A DNA stretch of 16,333 bases from Actinomycetota bacterium. Its GTDB lineage: Bacteria > Actinomycetota > Humimicrobiia > Humimicrobiales > Humimicrobiaceae. A program made the translations under genes and the position numbers. The notes under the pieces are model-generated. The model worked only from the letters and a program-made list of their open reading frames with translations. It did not search any database and was not told the origin of the DNA. Of the stretch, positions 1-9,307 are shown one piece after another. Position 1 is the stretch's first letter. Each line of letters opens with the position of its first letter. The DNA is taken from NCBI GenBank assembly GCA_023475715.1, contig JAMCVO010000620.1, forward strand, positions 1 through 16,333. The letters run 5' to 3'.

Positions 1-2
1 TC

Positions 3-128
3 CTTGAATTGAAAAAGCGCGATCTCGATAAGATTAAAGCTATTGTTATAGACTCAATGGAAAATTGCATCAATATTAAGGCAAAATTGAAGGTGGATAT
101 TAAAACCGGCAAGAATTGGTATATTTAA
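3..128 (+). CDS. polA: DNA polymerase I, C-terminal end (partial)
   Basis: Only the last 41 codons are in the window, ending in TAA at 126-128; the gene starts upstream. The translated tail contains IVIDSMENCINIKAKLKVDI followed by KTGKNWYI. This matches the end of the family A polymerase domain, where a helix of the type 'V..MENA' is followed by 'L.V.....G.NW' and the protein then stops. DNA polymerase I fills gaps during excision repair and removes RNA primers. The position directly before rpsA and coaE is the usual actinobacterial neighbourhood and supports the call. Nothing can be said about whether a 5'-nuclease or 3'-5' exonuclease domain is present. The main uncertainty is the short length of the visible part. 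Confidence 0.85.
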   Translation, partial: LELKKRDLDKIKAIVIDSMENCINIKAKLKVDIKTGKNWYI

Positions 129-159
129 AAAAATTATTTTATAATATCTTGTTTGAATA

Positions 160-188
160 TTGATAAAAAAAAATTTGCATGTTATTCT
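160..188 (+). promoter_or_regulatory. Putative sigma-70-type promoter for rpsA with extended -10
   Basis: TTGATA at 160-165 is followed by a 17-bp spacer and TATTCT at 183-188. The -10 hexamer is preceded by TG plus one base (180-182), an extended -10. Transcription would start near 195, giving a leader of about 30 nt that contains the ribosome binding site. The hexamers are good but not perfect; this is read from sequence only. Confidence 0.5.
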
Positions 189-206
189 TTTGAAACTTAA
201 AAAAAT

Positions 207-215
207 GGAGGGTGA
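207..215 (+). promoter_or_regulatory. Ribosome binding site of rpsA
   Basis: GGAGGGTGA lies 11 nt before the ATG at 227. An in-frame TAA sits at 221-223, just upstream of that ATG, so no earlier start is possible and the RBS confirms the start. Confidence 0.75.
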
Positions 216-226
216 TTTTTTAAAGA

Positions 227-1615
227 ATGATTAAAGACAATTATTTCAACAGACTTACAGATGAAAACTATATGGTTGAGAATGACAATGGTGAAATGGT
301 TCCGAATTATGACCTAACCATTATTAGTTTTAATGAAGGTGACATTTTAAAGGGTAAAGTCGTAAAAATCGAAAAAGATGAAGTTCTTATCGATGTTGGT
401 TACAAATCAGAAGGTGTAATACCTATCAGTGAGCTTTCAATAAGAACCAATGTAAAGCCGGAAGAAATTCTGACAGTCGAAGAAATCATAGATATCATGG
501 TATTGCAGAAAGAAGATCAGGACGGAAGGCTTGTACTTTCTAAAAAAAGAGCAGAAGTTGAACAAAGCTTTAACAGGGTTGAAGAAATTTATAGAAATGG
601 TGAAACAGTCGAGGGCGAAGTCATAGAATGTGTGAAAGGTGGTTTGATCTTAGACATAGGGTTAAGAGGATTCCTTCCTGCATCTCTTATTGATGTGAGG
701 AAAACAAGGGAACTTTCATCTTATATCGGTGAAAAATGTTTATGCAAAATTATTGAAGTTGACAGGAACAGAAATAATGTTGTTCTTTCAAGAAAGGCAA
801 TAATAGAAGGTGAGAGAAAAGAACAAAGGAAAGAAGTCCTGAGTGGCATAGAAGTAGGTCAGATTAAAAATGGAGTCATAACAAGTATTGCTGATTTTGG
901 TGCATTTGTCGATGTTGATGGAATAGACGGACTTATACATATCTCGGAACTTTCATGGAATCATGTTAAGCATCCCTCAGAAGTTGTTAAGATAAATGAT
1001 CAAGTAAGTGTTGAGGTTCTGGATGTGGATTTTGACAAGCAAAGATTATCACTTGGGCTGAAGCAAACTCAAAAAGACCCGTGGCTTGAAAAAATAAAGA
1101 AATTTAAAATCAAAGATGTGGTTCAGGGCAAAGTAACAAGAATTGTAAAATTTGGATTATTTGTCCAGATTGAATCAGGAATGGAAGGCCTGGTACATAT
1201 TTCTGAATTGAGCTCCGAGCAGATAAAAAGACCAAGCGACGTTGCAAAGATTGGTGACGAACTTATAGTTAGAATTATCGACATAGATTTTGATAAGAGA
1301 AGAATGGCTTTCAGTGTAAAACAAGTAGAATTTCCTGAAGCTGAAGCAGAAAAAAGCGTTGAAGAAAAAAGCACAGAGGAAAAAACAGTAGAAGAAAAAA
1401 GTGTAGAAGAAAAGAGCGAAAAGCCAAAAAGCAGCAAGAAGGCAGACACAAAGAAAGCAAAGGAAGTAGAAGCCTCGGAAGCAGAAAAGGGAAAAGCCGA
1501 ACAGAAAGAATCAAAATCTGAAAGCCTGGAGTTTGAGGATATAAGCCAGAAGGAAAAGAAAGAGACAATCAAGAAAATTCTCAAAGAGCTAAAAAAAGAA
1601 GCTAACCTGGAATAA
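227..1615 (+). CDS. rpsA: 30S ribosomal protein S1 (four S1 domains)
   Basis: RNA-binding protein of the small ribosomal subunit that helps capture mRNA, especially messages with weak Shine-Dalgarno sequences. Four S1 (OB-fold) repeats are visible at about residues 37-107, 125-190, 209-278 and 297-365. Repeats 3 and 4 are the most typical, with FGAFVDVDGIDGLIHISELS and FGLFVQIESGMEGLVHISEL. The protein has 462 residues; four-domain S1 proteins are usual in Gram-positive bacteria, whereas enterobacterial S1 has six domains. The tail from residue 366 is highly charged and low in complexity, with five near-repeats of V/T-EEK-S/T at 375-397 and a Lys/Glu-rich end. The gene has its own RBS and promoter-like signal and is followed by an intrinsic terminator, so it can be transcribed as a single-gene unit. 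Downstream coaE fits the known actinobacterial order. Confidence 0.93.
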   Translation: MIKDNYFNRLTDENYMVENDNGEMVPNYDLTIISFNEGDILKGKVVKIEKDEVLIDVGYKSEGVIPISELSIRTNVKPEEILTVEEIIDIMVLQKEDQDGRLVLSKKRAEVEQSFNRVEEIYRNGETVEGEVIECVKGGLILDIGLRGFLPASLIDVRKTRELSSYIGEKCLCKIIEVDRNRNNVVLSRKAIIEGERKEQRKEVLSGIEVGQIKNGVITSIADFGAFVDVDGIDGLIHISELSWNHVKHPSEVVKINDQVSVEVLDVDFDKQRLSLGLKQTQKDPWLEKIKKFKIKDVVQGKVTRIVKFGLFVQIESGMEGLVHISELSSEQIKRPSDVAKIGDELIVRIIDIDFDKRRMAFSVKQVEFPEAEAEKSVEEKSTEEKTVEEKSVEEKSEKPKSSKKADTKKAKEVEASEAEKGKAEQKESKSESLEFEDISQKEKKETIKKILKELKKEANLE

Positions 1616-1687
1616 TTTTTTTTAAATCAGCCGTAGCAGCAGTTGCATTTTCTTATAAATTGAGGAATTAATTATAAATTTTTAAAG

Positions 1688-1728
1688 AACTTACCGCTTA
1701 TTTTATGCGGTAAGTTTTATTTCTTTTC
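1688..1728 (+). terminator. Intrinsic terminator after rpsA
   Basis: AACTTACCGC (1688-1697) pairs perfectly with GCGGTAAGTT (1707-1716) around a 9-nt loop and runs into a T-rich tract (TTTATTTCTTTT). This is the clearest rho-independent terminator in the window and separates rpsA from coaE. Confidence 0.85.
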
Positions 1729-1791
1729 TTCAAAACAAATAAATCTATATTTTTTCCAGACTTAAACAATTATTTTATAGTGCTTTTGTTA

Positions 1792-1797
1792 TATAAT
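1792..1797 (+). promoter_or_regulatory. Candidate -10 element upstream of coaE
   Basis: A consensus TATAAT lies 69 nt before the coaE ATG, after the rpsA terminator. No good -35 hexamer is found 16-18 bp upstream, so support is weak. The rest of 1616-1866 is AT-rich, and apart from the terminator I see no gene in it. A second option, TTTAAA (1831-1836) with TATTAT (1854-1859) at 17-bp spacing, would put transcription start close to the ATG itself. Confidence 0.3.
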
Positions 1798-1866
1798 TCT
1801 GTTGTCAGGCATAATAAATATTTTGTATTCTTTAAATAAAAATTATTCATAAATATTATTAAATAA

Positions 1867-2472
1867 ATGGATAAGCCAGTTATTTTAGGAATTACCGGAA
1901 AAATTGCATCAGGGAAAAGCACTGTCGGCAGGTATATAAAAAATCAAATTGGCGATACATTATTAATTGATGTTGATAAAGTTGCAAAAGAGATATACTG
2001 CAAAAATAAAAATGTGAGATTGGAACTGGTACAGTGTTTTGGAGAAGATGTTTGCAGTTTTGATGGAGCGGTTAATTACAAGCTTCTGGCTGAAAAAGTA
2101 TTTTCTTCAGAAAAAGAACTTGCCAAGCTCAATAATTTAATGTTTGGCTTAATAGAGCGGGAAATTCAAACAATTATAAAAGCCAATAGATATAAAAAAT
2201 GCATAATTATTGATGCTGCAATATTATTTAGCAGTAATTTATATAAGTTATGCGACTATATAATCTGGGTAAAAGCAGATGTTGAAAGAAGAGATGATTT
2301 TCTGAAGTTAAAAAATAAGCATTTCTCAGATGAAGATATTAAATTAAGGGTTGAAGGTCAGCATATAAAAATCATAGAAAAAGTTGTGAACTTCGAAATA
2401 TATAATAATGGAACTTTAGAAGATTTATATAACCAGGTCAATACAATAATCCCGGAAATAAAATTAAAATAA
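1867..2472 (+). CDS. coaE: Dephospho-CoA kinase
   Basis: Catalyses the last step of coenzyme A synthesis, ATP-dependent phosphorylation of the 3'-hydroxyl of dephospho-CoA, in the cytoplasm. The P-loop GKIASGKST is at residues 11-19 after the typical ILGITG strand, and an acidic DVDKVAKEI segment follows that corresponds to the family's 'D.D..a' substrate region. Later, DAAILF, the DYIIWVKAD strand and the lid-region EGQ match the family's 'PLLFE', 'D.viVV' and 'R...Q' blocks in a diverged form. At 201 aa the length is normal. The ATG is immediately preceded by an in-frame TAA, so the start is fixed, yet no Shine-Dalgarno is visible and the 25 nt upstream are only A, T and C. The stop TAA lies in the same frame as the uvrB coding region that follows. 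The position between rpsA and uvrB supports the call. Confidence 0.88.
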   Translation: MDKPVILGITGKIASGKSTVGRYIKNQIGDTLLIDVDKVAKEIYCKNKNVRLELVQCFGEDVCSFDGAVNYKLLAEKVFSSEKELAKLNNLMFGLIEREIQTIIKANRYKKCIIIDAAILFSSNLYKLCDYIIWVKADVERRDDFLKLKNKHFSDEDIKLRVEGQHIKIIEKVVNFEIYNNGTLEDLYNQVNTIIPEIKLK

Positions 2473-2481
2473 AAAAATTCT

Positions 2482-4530
2482 CTGCTTCTCATACTCCACG
2501 GGAAAAACCAGAATAAATTTAAAATAATTTCCAACTACTGTCCCCAGGGAGATCAGGATAATGCCATAGAACAGTTAACGAATGGTATAAAGAACAATTA
2601 TAAATTTCAGACACTTCTTGGGGTGACTGGTTCAGGCAAGACTTATACGGTAGCAAATGTTATAAAAAATATCCAGCTTCCAACACTCGTGCTTGCACCC
2701 AACAAGACGCTTGCTGCCCAGTTATGCAGTGAATTCAGGGAGTTTTTTCCAAACAATGCAGTGGAATACTTTGTAAGTTACTATGACTATTATCAGCCCG
2801 AAGCATATATTCCCAGCAAAGATATGTATATCGAAAAAGATACTTCAATAAACGAAGAGATTGAAAAGCTTAGACTTTCAACAACTAACTCGCTTTTTAT
2901 GAGAAATGATGTAATTGTTGTTGCCAGTGTATCCTGTATATATAATCTTGGCTCTCCCGTGGAGTATGAGAAGCAGAGAATTTTTATAAAAAGGGGCGAG
3001 GAATATCAAAGAGAAAGATTAATTAAAAATCTTGTCAGTGTAAAATATGAGCGCAATGATTATGATTTTACCCAGGGTAATTTCAGAGTTAAGGGTGATA
3101 CTTTTGAAATCTATCCTGCTTATCAGGAAAAGGCACTTCGGGTCCAGCTCTTTGGTGACGATGTTGAAAGAATCCTTGAATTCAATCCAGTTTCCGGAGA
3201 AATCTACAGCGAGCTTGATGTTGCAGTAATTTCTCCTGCAACTCATTTTCTTGCAACTGCAGAATGGGTCCAAAGAGCTTTAACAACTATTGAAGAAGAG
3301 CTAAACGAAAGGCTTAAGTATTTTAAGAAGGAAGGGAAGTTGCTTGAAGCTCAGAGGCTCCAGTCCAGAACCAGATATGACATGGAGATGATATCAGAGC
3401 TTGGCTTTTGCGGTGGTATTGAAAATTACTCAAGGCATATTCTTGGCAAGCAGCCTGGAGAAACACCTAACACTCTTATTGATTTTTTCCCGGATGATTT
3501 TATGGCTGTTATTGATGAATCCCATATAGCAATGCCCCAGATAAGAGGTATGTATGAAGGAGACAAATCCAGAAAGCAAACTCTTGTCGATTATGGCTTC
3601 AGGCTTCCTTCTGCACTTGATAACAGGCCTCTTCGTTTTGAAGAATTCCTGCAAAAGGTTAAAAGGGTTATTTTTACATCTGCAACCCCGGGCCAGTTTG
3701 AAAGAAAAGTAAGTCTGCAGGTTGTCGAACAGATAATCAGACCAACCGGTCTTATTGATCCCGAGGTTATCATAAAGCCAACCAAGGGTCAGATAGAAGA
3801 TCTGATGGATGAGATTAAGGTAAGAGTTGGGAGAAACGAAAGAGTTCTGATAACCACACTGACAAAAAAAATGGCGGAAGATCTGGCAGATTATCTTGCA
3901 GGCAAAAATATAAGGGTAAGATACCTTCATTCAACCATTGATACAATTGAAAGAATTGAAATCCTGAGGGGCTTGAGAAGCGGAGATTTTGATGTTCTTG
4001 TAGGAATTAATCTTTTACGTGAAGGGCTTGATTTACCCGAAGTTTCATTAGTTGCAATACTCGATGCCGATAAGGAAGGATTTTTAAGATCTGAAATCTC
4101 TTTGATCCAGACAATTGGCAGAGCTTCAAGAAATATTAATGGAATGGTTTTGATGTATGCCGATAATATAACAAATTCCATGAGAAATGCCGTAGACGAA
4201 ACAAACAGAAGACGGAAATTACAGCTAAAATATAACGAGCAGCACAATATTATACCCACTTCAATAATCAAGAGCATTTCTGATATCCTGTATGCAAGCG
4301 GCATCAAGTCAAAAAAGACAGCTAAAAGAGAGTTCTTAGTAAAGGAAAAAGCTGCAGCTTTCAGCAGCGACAGGTTACTGGATATGGATTTCTCTAAAAT
4401 AGATAATATAATAAGTGGTTTGGAAGAAGAGATGCACCTTGCATCACAGGAACTTAATTTTGAAAAAGCTGCATTTATAAGAGATGAAATAAAAAAGATT
4501 AAAAATATAGCAAATATTCAAAACAGCTGA
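2482..4530 (+). CDS. uvrB: UvrABC excinuclease subunit B (start codon uncertain)
   Basis: Damage-verifying helicase-like subunit of nucleotide excision repair, loaded by UvrA and recruiting UvrC. Conserved N-terminal residues (FKIISNYCPQGDQ, from 2518) precede the Walker A GVTGSGKT (2620-2643). The DNA-inserting beta-hairpin region YFVSYYDYYQPEAYIPSKD follows, then DESH (Walker B, 3514-3525), TSATPG and the motif V/VI block GINLLREGLDLPE...QTIGRASRN. A C-terminal UVR domain (LEEEMHLASQELNFEKAAFIRD) would bind UvrC. The family N-terminus lies upstream of the first canonical start, GTG 2623, which would cut into the Walker A motif. Between the coaE stop and 2622 this frame has no ATG, GTG or TTG; only CTG 2482, ATA 2491, ATA 2524 and ATT 2527 are candidates. 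The coordinate given is the CTG, the outermost of these. No RBS is seen. About 680 residues is normal. Function is certain, start is not. Confidence 0.9.
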   Translation: MLLILHGKNQNKFKIISNYCPQGDQDNAIEQLTNGIKNNYKFQTLLGVTGSGKTYTVANVIKNIQLPTLVLAPNKTLAAQLCSEFREFFPNNAVEYFVSYYDYYQPEAYIPSKDMYIEKDTSINEEIEKLRLSTTNSLFMRNDVIVVASVSCIYNLGSPVEYEKQRIFIKRGEEYQRERLIKNLVSVKYERNDYDFTQGNFRVKGDTFEIYPAYQEKALRVQLFGDDVERILEFNPVSGEIYSELDVAVISPATHFLATAEWVQRALTTIEEELNERLKYFKKEGKLLEAQRLQSRTRYDMEMISELGFCGGIENYSRHILGKQPGETPNTLIDFFPDDFMAVIDESHIAMPQIRGMYEGDKSRKQTLVDYGFRLPSALDNRPLRFEEFLQKVKRVIFTSATPGQFERKVSLQVVEQIIRPTGLIDPEVIIKPTKGQIEDLMDEIKVRVGRNERVLITTLTKKMAEDLADYLAGKNIRVRYLHSTIDTIERIEILRGLRSGDFDVLVGINLLREGLDLPEVSLVAILDADKEGFLRSEISLIQTIGRASRNINGMVLMYADNITNSMRNAVDETNRRRKLQLKYNEQHNIIPTSIIKSISDILYASGIKSKKTAKREFLVKEKAAAFSSDRLLDMDFSKIDNIISGLEEEMHLASQELNFEKAAFIRDEIKKIKNIANIQNS

Positions 4531-4546
4531 AAAAAAATCGGCTGTT
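4522..4546 (+). other. Hairpin across the uvrB stop codon
   Basis: AACAGCTG (4522-4529) pairs with CGGCTGTT (4539-4546), 8 bp with one G-T wobble, around a 9-nt A-rich loop that begins with the last base of the uvrB stop codon. No T-run follows, so it does not look like an intrinsic terminator. It may slow ribosomes or mark an mRNA processing or stability site between uvrB and uvrA. Confidence 0.45.
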
Positions 4547-4563
4547 AAGGCAGAAGAATTTAT

Positions 4564-7434
4564 ATGAAAACTGAAATAATAATAAAAGGCGCAAGAGAAC
4601 ATAATTTAAAAAATGTAAACCTCAGGATCCCGAGAGATAAATTTATTGTTTTCACGGGGGTTAGCGGATCGGGGAAATCTTCTCTTGCTTTCGATACAAT
4701 TTATGCGGAAGGGCAGAGAAGATATGTGGAATCCCTTTCATCATACGCCAGACAATTCCTTGGGCAGATGGATAAGCCTGATGTTGATCTTATTGAAGGG
4801 CTTTCACCTGCGGTTTCGATAAATCAAAAAGGCGTTTCAAAGAACCCCCGGTCAACCGTAGGAACGATAACTGAAATTTATGATTATTTAAGGGTATTAT
4901 ATGCAAGGATAGGAGTGCCATATTGTTATGTATGCGGAAAACCAATCACAAAACAGACCGTAGATCAGATTGTTGACAAAATAATGGATTTGCCGCCGGA
5001 TACAAAGTTTCAGATTCTTACACCTGTAGTAAGGGGCAGAAAAGGTGAGTATCTTAAAACTTTTGAGTCAATCAAAAAAGAAGGCTATATAAGGGTTAAG
5101 GTTGATGGTGAGATTTATGACCTTTCCGATAATCCTGAAATAAATATAGATAAAAACAAAAAACATGAAATTGAAATTATTATAGACAGACTGAAAATAA
5201 AGCCTGATATTAGAAAAAGACTTACTGAAGATATTGAAGTATCACTTAGAGAAAGTGCCGGAATTGTGCATATTGAGCTTCTGGACACCAGCGAAATATT
5301 AAGTTTTTCAGAAAATTTTACCTGTATTGATTGCGGGATAAGTTTTGAAGAATTGTCTCCGCGTATGTTTTCATTTAACAGCCCTTATGGCGCATGCAAG
5401 GACTGCGGCGGTCTTGGAATAAAAAAAGAAATAGACCCGCAGTTAATTGTAGAATATCCTGCACTTTCCATAAACGAGGGTGCAATTCCATTTTTTAATA
5501 TGAATTACTCAAATTATTACTCTCAGCTTATGCGAAGCCTGGCGGAACAATATGATTTTAACCTTGAAACTCCTTTCGAGGACCTTGATGACAGGGCAAA
5601 AAAACTGATTCTTTACGGAACTGACGGTGAAAGAATAAAGGTAAGATACCGCAATCATAAAGGAGAAGTAAGATACTATTCGCTAAAATTTGAAGGGCTT
5701 GCCAATAATTTAAGCAGGAGATATTTAGAAACGGAATCTGAGTTCCAGAGGGATAAGATTGAACGGATGTTGAATGAAATTCCTTGCAGCAGTTGTGACG
5801 GTAAAAGACTGAAGCCGGAAAGTCTTGCTGTCAGGATAAACGGTTTCTCCATAGCGGATTATTGCATGCTGACAATTGAAGATGCAATTGTATGGCTGCG
5901 AAGTCTTCGACTTACTGATAGGGAAAGGGTTATTGGAGAGCGGCTTATTAAGGAAATAATTGAAAGGTTAAGCTTCTTAAAAGATGTAGGACTGAATTAT
6001 CTCACTCTGAACAGGCATGCCGGAACACTTTCGGGTGGTGAATCTCAGAGAATAAGGCTGGCGACTCAGATAGGCTCCGGATTGGTTGGAGTTTTATACA
6101 TATTGGACGAGCCAAGCATTGGCCTGCACCAGAAAGATAACAACAAACTGATAAGTGCACTGAAGCGATTGCGTGATCTTGGCAATACTATAATTGTAAT
6201 TGAGCATGACGAAGAGACGATGCGTTCTGCAGATCACATCGTTGACATAGGGCCTGGTGCAGGTGTTCATGGTGGAGAAATAGTTTTCAATGGAAGATTG
6301 AAAGATATATTGCAATGTGAAAAATCAATTACCGGCAAATATCTTTCCGGGGAAAAATTTATTCCCGTTCCTGAAAGCAGGAGGCATGGAAACAGTAAAA
6401 ATATCATAATTAAAGGTGCCAGAGAGCATAACTTAAAAAATATTGATGTAGAAATCCCGCTTGGTAAGCTGGTTTCGGTAACAGGTGTTTCAGGCTCAGG
6501 CAAGAGTACTCTTATAAATGAAATACTTTATCCCGCTCTTTCAAATCTGCTTATGAGATCCAATGAGCGTGCCGGGAGGCATGATAAAATAATTGATTAT
6601 AAAAACCTGGACAAGGTAATAGTAATTGATCAGTCACCGATTGGCAGAACCCCGCGCTCAAATCCTGCAACCTATACCGGTGTTTTCGGTTATATAAGAG
6701 AGTTGTTTTCCCGGACAAATGATGCCCGGATGAGGGGTTACAAGCCCGGAAGGTTTAGCTTTAATGTCAAGGGTGGAAGATGCGAAGCCTGCAGCGGTGA
6801 CGGAGAAATAAAAATAGAGATGCATTTCCTTCCGGATGTTTATATCCCCTGCGAGGTTTGCAAAGGCAAGAGGTATAACAGAGAAACTCTTGAAATCAAA
6901 TATAAGGACAGGAATATAGATGAAGTGCTGAACATGAATGTGGAAGAAGCCATGAATTTTTTTAAGAATATTCCCAGAATAAGCAGAAAACTGGAATTGA
7001 TTAATGATGTCGGACTGGGATATATAAAATTGGGCCAGTCCTCAACAACACTCTCGGGAGGTGAAGCTCAAAGGGTTAAGCTTTCCACAGAACTATCCAG
7101 AAAAAGTACAGGCAATACCATGTATTTGCTGGATGAGCCAACTACAGGGCTCCATTTTGATGATATAAACAAGCTGTTAAAAATCCTAAATAAGCTTGTT
7201 GATGCTGGCAATACCGTGGTGATAATCGAGCACAACCTTGAAATTATTAAATCCGCTGATTATATAATTGATTTAGGGCCCGAAGGTGGAGAAAAAGGCG
7301 GACAGATTATTGCAGCAGGTACACCTGAGGAAATAACTCTTAACGGTGCTTCTTATACTGGTAAATTTTTAAAAAAGGTTCTTAAGGAAAATAATGGATA
7401 TGAAGATCGGCAGTTCCATAAAGCAAACTGTTGA
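4564..7434 (+). CDS. uvrA: UvrABC excinuclease subunit A
   Basis: ATPase that recognises bulky DNA lesions as a dimer and loads UvrB. Two ABC cassettes are complete. The first has Walker [10 protein letters not shown] at residues 32-40, signature LSGGESQR near 489 and Walker B ILDEPS near 513. The second has Walker [10 protein letters not shown] at 641-649, signature LSGGEAQR near 830 and Walker [11 protein letters not shown] near 856. Zinc modules are intact: C254/C257 with C278/C281 in the first half, and the C-terminal finger starting at C740 (CEAC...CEVC), which senses DNA damage. A CYVCG pair (121/124) and CSSCDGKRL are also present, as usual in the family. At 956 aa the length is normal. 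It starts 33 nt after uvrB with a weak AAGG 13 nt before the ATG, and overlaps uvrC at the 3' end. The three uvr genes probably form one transcript. Confidence 0.97.
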   Translation: MKTEIIIKGAREHNLKNVNLRIPRDKFIVFTGVSGSGKSSLAFDTIYAEGQRRYVESLSSYARQFLGQMDKPDVDLIEGLSPAVSINQKGVSKNPRSTVGTITEIYDYLRVLYARIGVPYCYVCGKPITKQTVDQIVDKIMDLPPDTKFQILTPVVRGRKGEYLKTFESIKKEGYIRVKVDGEIYDLSDNPEINIDKNKKHEIEIIIDRLKIKPDIRKRLTEDIEVSLRESAGIVHIELLDTSEILSFSENFTCIDCGISFEELSPRMFSFNSPYGACKDCGGLGIKKEIDPQLIVEYPALSINEGAIPFFNMNYSNYYSQLMRSLAEQYDFNLETPFEDLDDRAKKLILYGTDGERIKVRYRNHKGEVRYYSLKFEGLANNLSRRYLETESEFQRDKIERMLNEIPCSSCDGKRLKPESLAVRINGFSIADYCMLTIEDAIVWLRSLRLTDRERVIGERLIKEIIERLSFLKDVGLNYLTLNRHAGTLSGGESQRIRLATQIGSGLVGVLYILDEPSIGLHQKDNNKLISALKRLRDLGNTIIVIEHDEETMRSADHIVDIGPGAGVHGGEIVFNGRLKDILQCEKSITGKYLSGEKFIPVPESRRHGNSKNIIIKGAREHNLKNIDVEIPLGKLVSVTGVSGSGKSTLINEILYPALSNLLMRSNERAGRHDKIIDYKNLDKVIVIDQSPIGRTPRSNPATYTGVFGYIRELFSRTNDARMRGYKPGRFSFNVKGGRCEACSGDGEIKIEMHFLPDVYIPCEVCKGKRYNRETLEIKYKDRNIDEVLNMNVEEAMNFFKNIPRISRKLELINDVGLGYIKLGQSSTTLSGGEAQRVKLSTELSRKSTGNTMYLLDEPTTGLHFDDINKLLKILNKLVDAGNTVVIIEHNLEIIKSADYIIDLGPEGGEKGGQIIAAGTPEEITLNGASYTGKFLKKVLKENNGYEDRQFHKANC

Positions 7435-9295
7435 GGAAGGAACAGCTAAACCCAATATCAGAAATATTTTATCTATTCTGCCTAAGCAGCCTGGTGTTTA
7501 TATCTTCAAAGATTCCAAAGGCAGGGTAATCTATGTAGGGAAAGCGCAAAGTCTTCGCGAAAGGGTTAAAAGCTATTTTCAGAATAATGATTCAGCCAGT
7601 TACGTTAATCACCCCACTTCTTTTTTTACAGGCAAAATAAGCTCAATGGACTACGTTGTTACAGACAATGAAGTGGAAGCTCTTGTACTCGAGAGCAATC
7701 TTATTAAAAAAAACAGGCCCAAATATAATGTTTCCCTGAAAGATGACAAATCATATCCTTATATTGCAATAACCGAAAATGAAAAATTTCCAAGAGTCTT
7801 TATGACAAGAAACAGAAATTTAAAGGGTGCGAAATATTTTGGGCCTTATACCAATGTAAAACCGGTCAAAGAAATCCTGGGTACTTTACGCAAGATTTTT
7901 CAATTAAGAGACTGTAAAAAGAGTAAGCCTGGAAAGGTTAAAGGTGCAGTTTGCTTAAATTATCACATAAATTTATGTTCGGCTCCCTGTGTGGGAAAAA
8001 TTACCGAGGAAGCATACAGGCACAATATTGATTATATCAAGATGTTTTTAAAAGGCAGTGATAAAACTATTATTGAAAGTATGAAAGCAGACATGATACA
8101 GCATGCTTCAAATAAAGAATTTGAAGATGCTGCAATTTTAAGGGAAAAAATTGAATGGATAAATGAACTTCATGTAAACCAGAAAATTTTTTTCAGCAGT
8201 GAAGATACATGGGAAATTCTTTCGATTTCAAAAGATGAAACTGCTGAAATGGGCGCTGTGAGCTTGTTTAGTTATAGGGAAGGGGAACTGTCAGCGATAA
8301 ATAATTTTATAATTTCAAACTGCAAGTTTATAACTGAAAGTGAAATAATGGCTGGTTTTTTAAAAAGCTTTTATATAGATATTGATAATGTGCCTTCAAA
8401 GATTTTTATACCTTTTGAGATAGAAGATATGGGACTGATTTCAAAATGGCTTTCGGAATCCAAAGATAAAAAAATAGAAATAAAGGTTCCAAAGATTGGT
8501 GAAAAGAAAAAAATTATTGAGATGGCTGCAAGAAATGCTGCGCTATATCTTGAAAAGAAAAAGTTTGAAAAGGACATTGGTTATTCTAAAGCCTATAAGG
8601 ATCTTTCCAATCTAAAAGAAATACTTGGGCTCAATAATATTCCAAAACGCATTGAATGTTTTGATATCTCCAATATTGGCAGCAGTTTTGCAGTTGGTTC
8701 AATGGCAGTTTTTATAAACGGCAGCCCGCTTGCAAGCAATTACAGACATTTTAGGATTAGAACTGTCGTTGGTCAGGATGACGTTGCAATGATGGAAGAA
8801 ATACTCAGCAGGAGGCTGAGATACCTTGAAGACTGTCGTGTCGATATAGAAGATAGCTTCTGTGTAAAACCTGATTTGATAATAGTTGACGGTGGAAAAG
8901 CTCAGTTTAATATTGCCAAAAGTTTAATGGCAAGAAAGCAATTATCCGGGATAGATGTCGTTAGTCTTGCAAAAAAGGAAGAAATAATATTTTGCAACAA
9001 GTTTGAAAATGGGATAAAACTTGATATTGCAAATAATTACATGAAGATCATAACAAAAGTGCGGGATGAAGCTCACCGGTTTGCTGTCAATTGTCACAAG
9101 AAATTAAGGGCTGGCTACATGACGCATTCAATATTGGACGGTATAAAAGGAATCGGTGAGAAAAAGAAAAAATATGTAATGGAAAAATTCAATACCACCG
9201 AAGAACTGAAGGCTTGCAGGCTGGAAGATTTAATAAAAATTAAAGGCATCAGCTACAAGGATGCAATAAGTATATATAATAGTCTCCATAAATAA
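7394..9295 (+). CDS. uvrC: UvrABC excinuclease subunit C
   Basis: Endonuclease that makes both incisions flanking a lesion held by UvrB. The N-terminal GIY-YIG nuclease is at about residues 33-110 (GVY at 34-36, YVG at 47-49). Four cysteines, C174, C187, C195 and C199, with spacing 12-7-3, match the UvrC [4Fe-4S] site. A UVR domain ([15 protein letters not shown]) contacts UvrB. The RNase H-like C-terminal nuclease keeps D424 (ECFDIS), D499 (IVDGGKAQ) and H561 (DEAHRF), and a helix-hairpin-helix region ([22 protein letters not shown]) ends the protein. Length 633 aa, normal. The ATG at 7394 lies inside uvrA (41-bp overlap in another frame) and has AAGGA 5 nt upstream; ATG 7400 is an equally placed alternative. 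The overlap points to translational coupling with uvrA. Confidence 0.96.
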   Translation: MDMKIGSSIKQTVEEGTAKPNIRNILSILPKQPGVYIFKDSKGRVIYVGKAQSLRERVKSYFQNNDSASYVNHPTSFFTGKISSMDYVVTDNEVEALVLESNLIKKNRPKYNVSLKDDKSYPYIAITENEKFPRVFMTRNRNLKGAKYFGPYTNVKPVKEILGTLRKIFQLRDCKKSKPGKVKGAVCLNYHINLCSAPCVGKITEEAYRHNIDYIKMFLKGSDKTIIESMKADMIQHASNKEFEDAAILREKIEWINELHVNQKIFFSSEDTWEILSISKDETAEMGAVSLFSYREGELSAINNFIISNCKFITESEIMAGFLKSFYIDIDNVPSKIFIPFEIEDMGLISKWLSESKDKKIEIKVPKIGEKKKIIEMAARNAALYLEKKKFEKDIGYSKAYKDLSNLKEILGLNNIPKRIECFDISNIGSSFAVGSMAVFINGSPLASNYRHFRIRTVVGQDDVAMMEEILSRRLRYLEDCRVDIEDSFCVKPDLIIVDGGKAQFNIAKSLMARKQLSGIDVVSLAKKEEIIFCNKFENGIKLDIANNYMKIITKVRDEAHRFAVNCHKKLRAGYMTHSILDGIKGIGEKKKKYVMEKFNTTEELKACRLEDLIKIKGISYKDAISIYNSLHK

Positions 9296-9300
9296 GTTTC
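9287..9300 (+). repeat. Left copy of a 14-bp direct repeat flanking the palindromic element
   Basis: CATAAATAAGTTTC at 9287-9300 overlaps the uvrC stop codon and recurs exactly at 9537-9550, on the other side of the inverted-repeat element. Similarity extends a little further on both sides (AGTCTC/AGTTTC before, ATA/CATA after). This looks like a target-site duplication or a duplicated uvrC tail. Confidence 0.7.
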
Positions 9301-9307
9301 ATAGGAA

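Noticed and set aside
1348..1420. Short tandem repeat in rpsA read as a CRISPR or intergenic repeat
   Set aside because: The repeats are in frame, encode V/T-EEK-S/T units and have no spacers; they belong to the S1 tail.
1123..1584. Antisense open frame (153 codons) within rpsA
   Set aside because: Ser/Phe/Leu-rich translation is the mirror of the Lys/Glu-rich S1 tail; no RBS and no family match.
3430..3930. Antisense open frame (166 codons) within uvrB
   Set aside because: Opposite strand of a strongly conserved uvrB region; no motif of its own.
2623..4530. uvrB starting at GTG 2623
   Set aside because: This would remove the conserved residues upstream (from 2518) and begin inside the Walker A GVTGSGKT, so it cannot be the real start of a functional UvrB.
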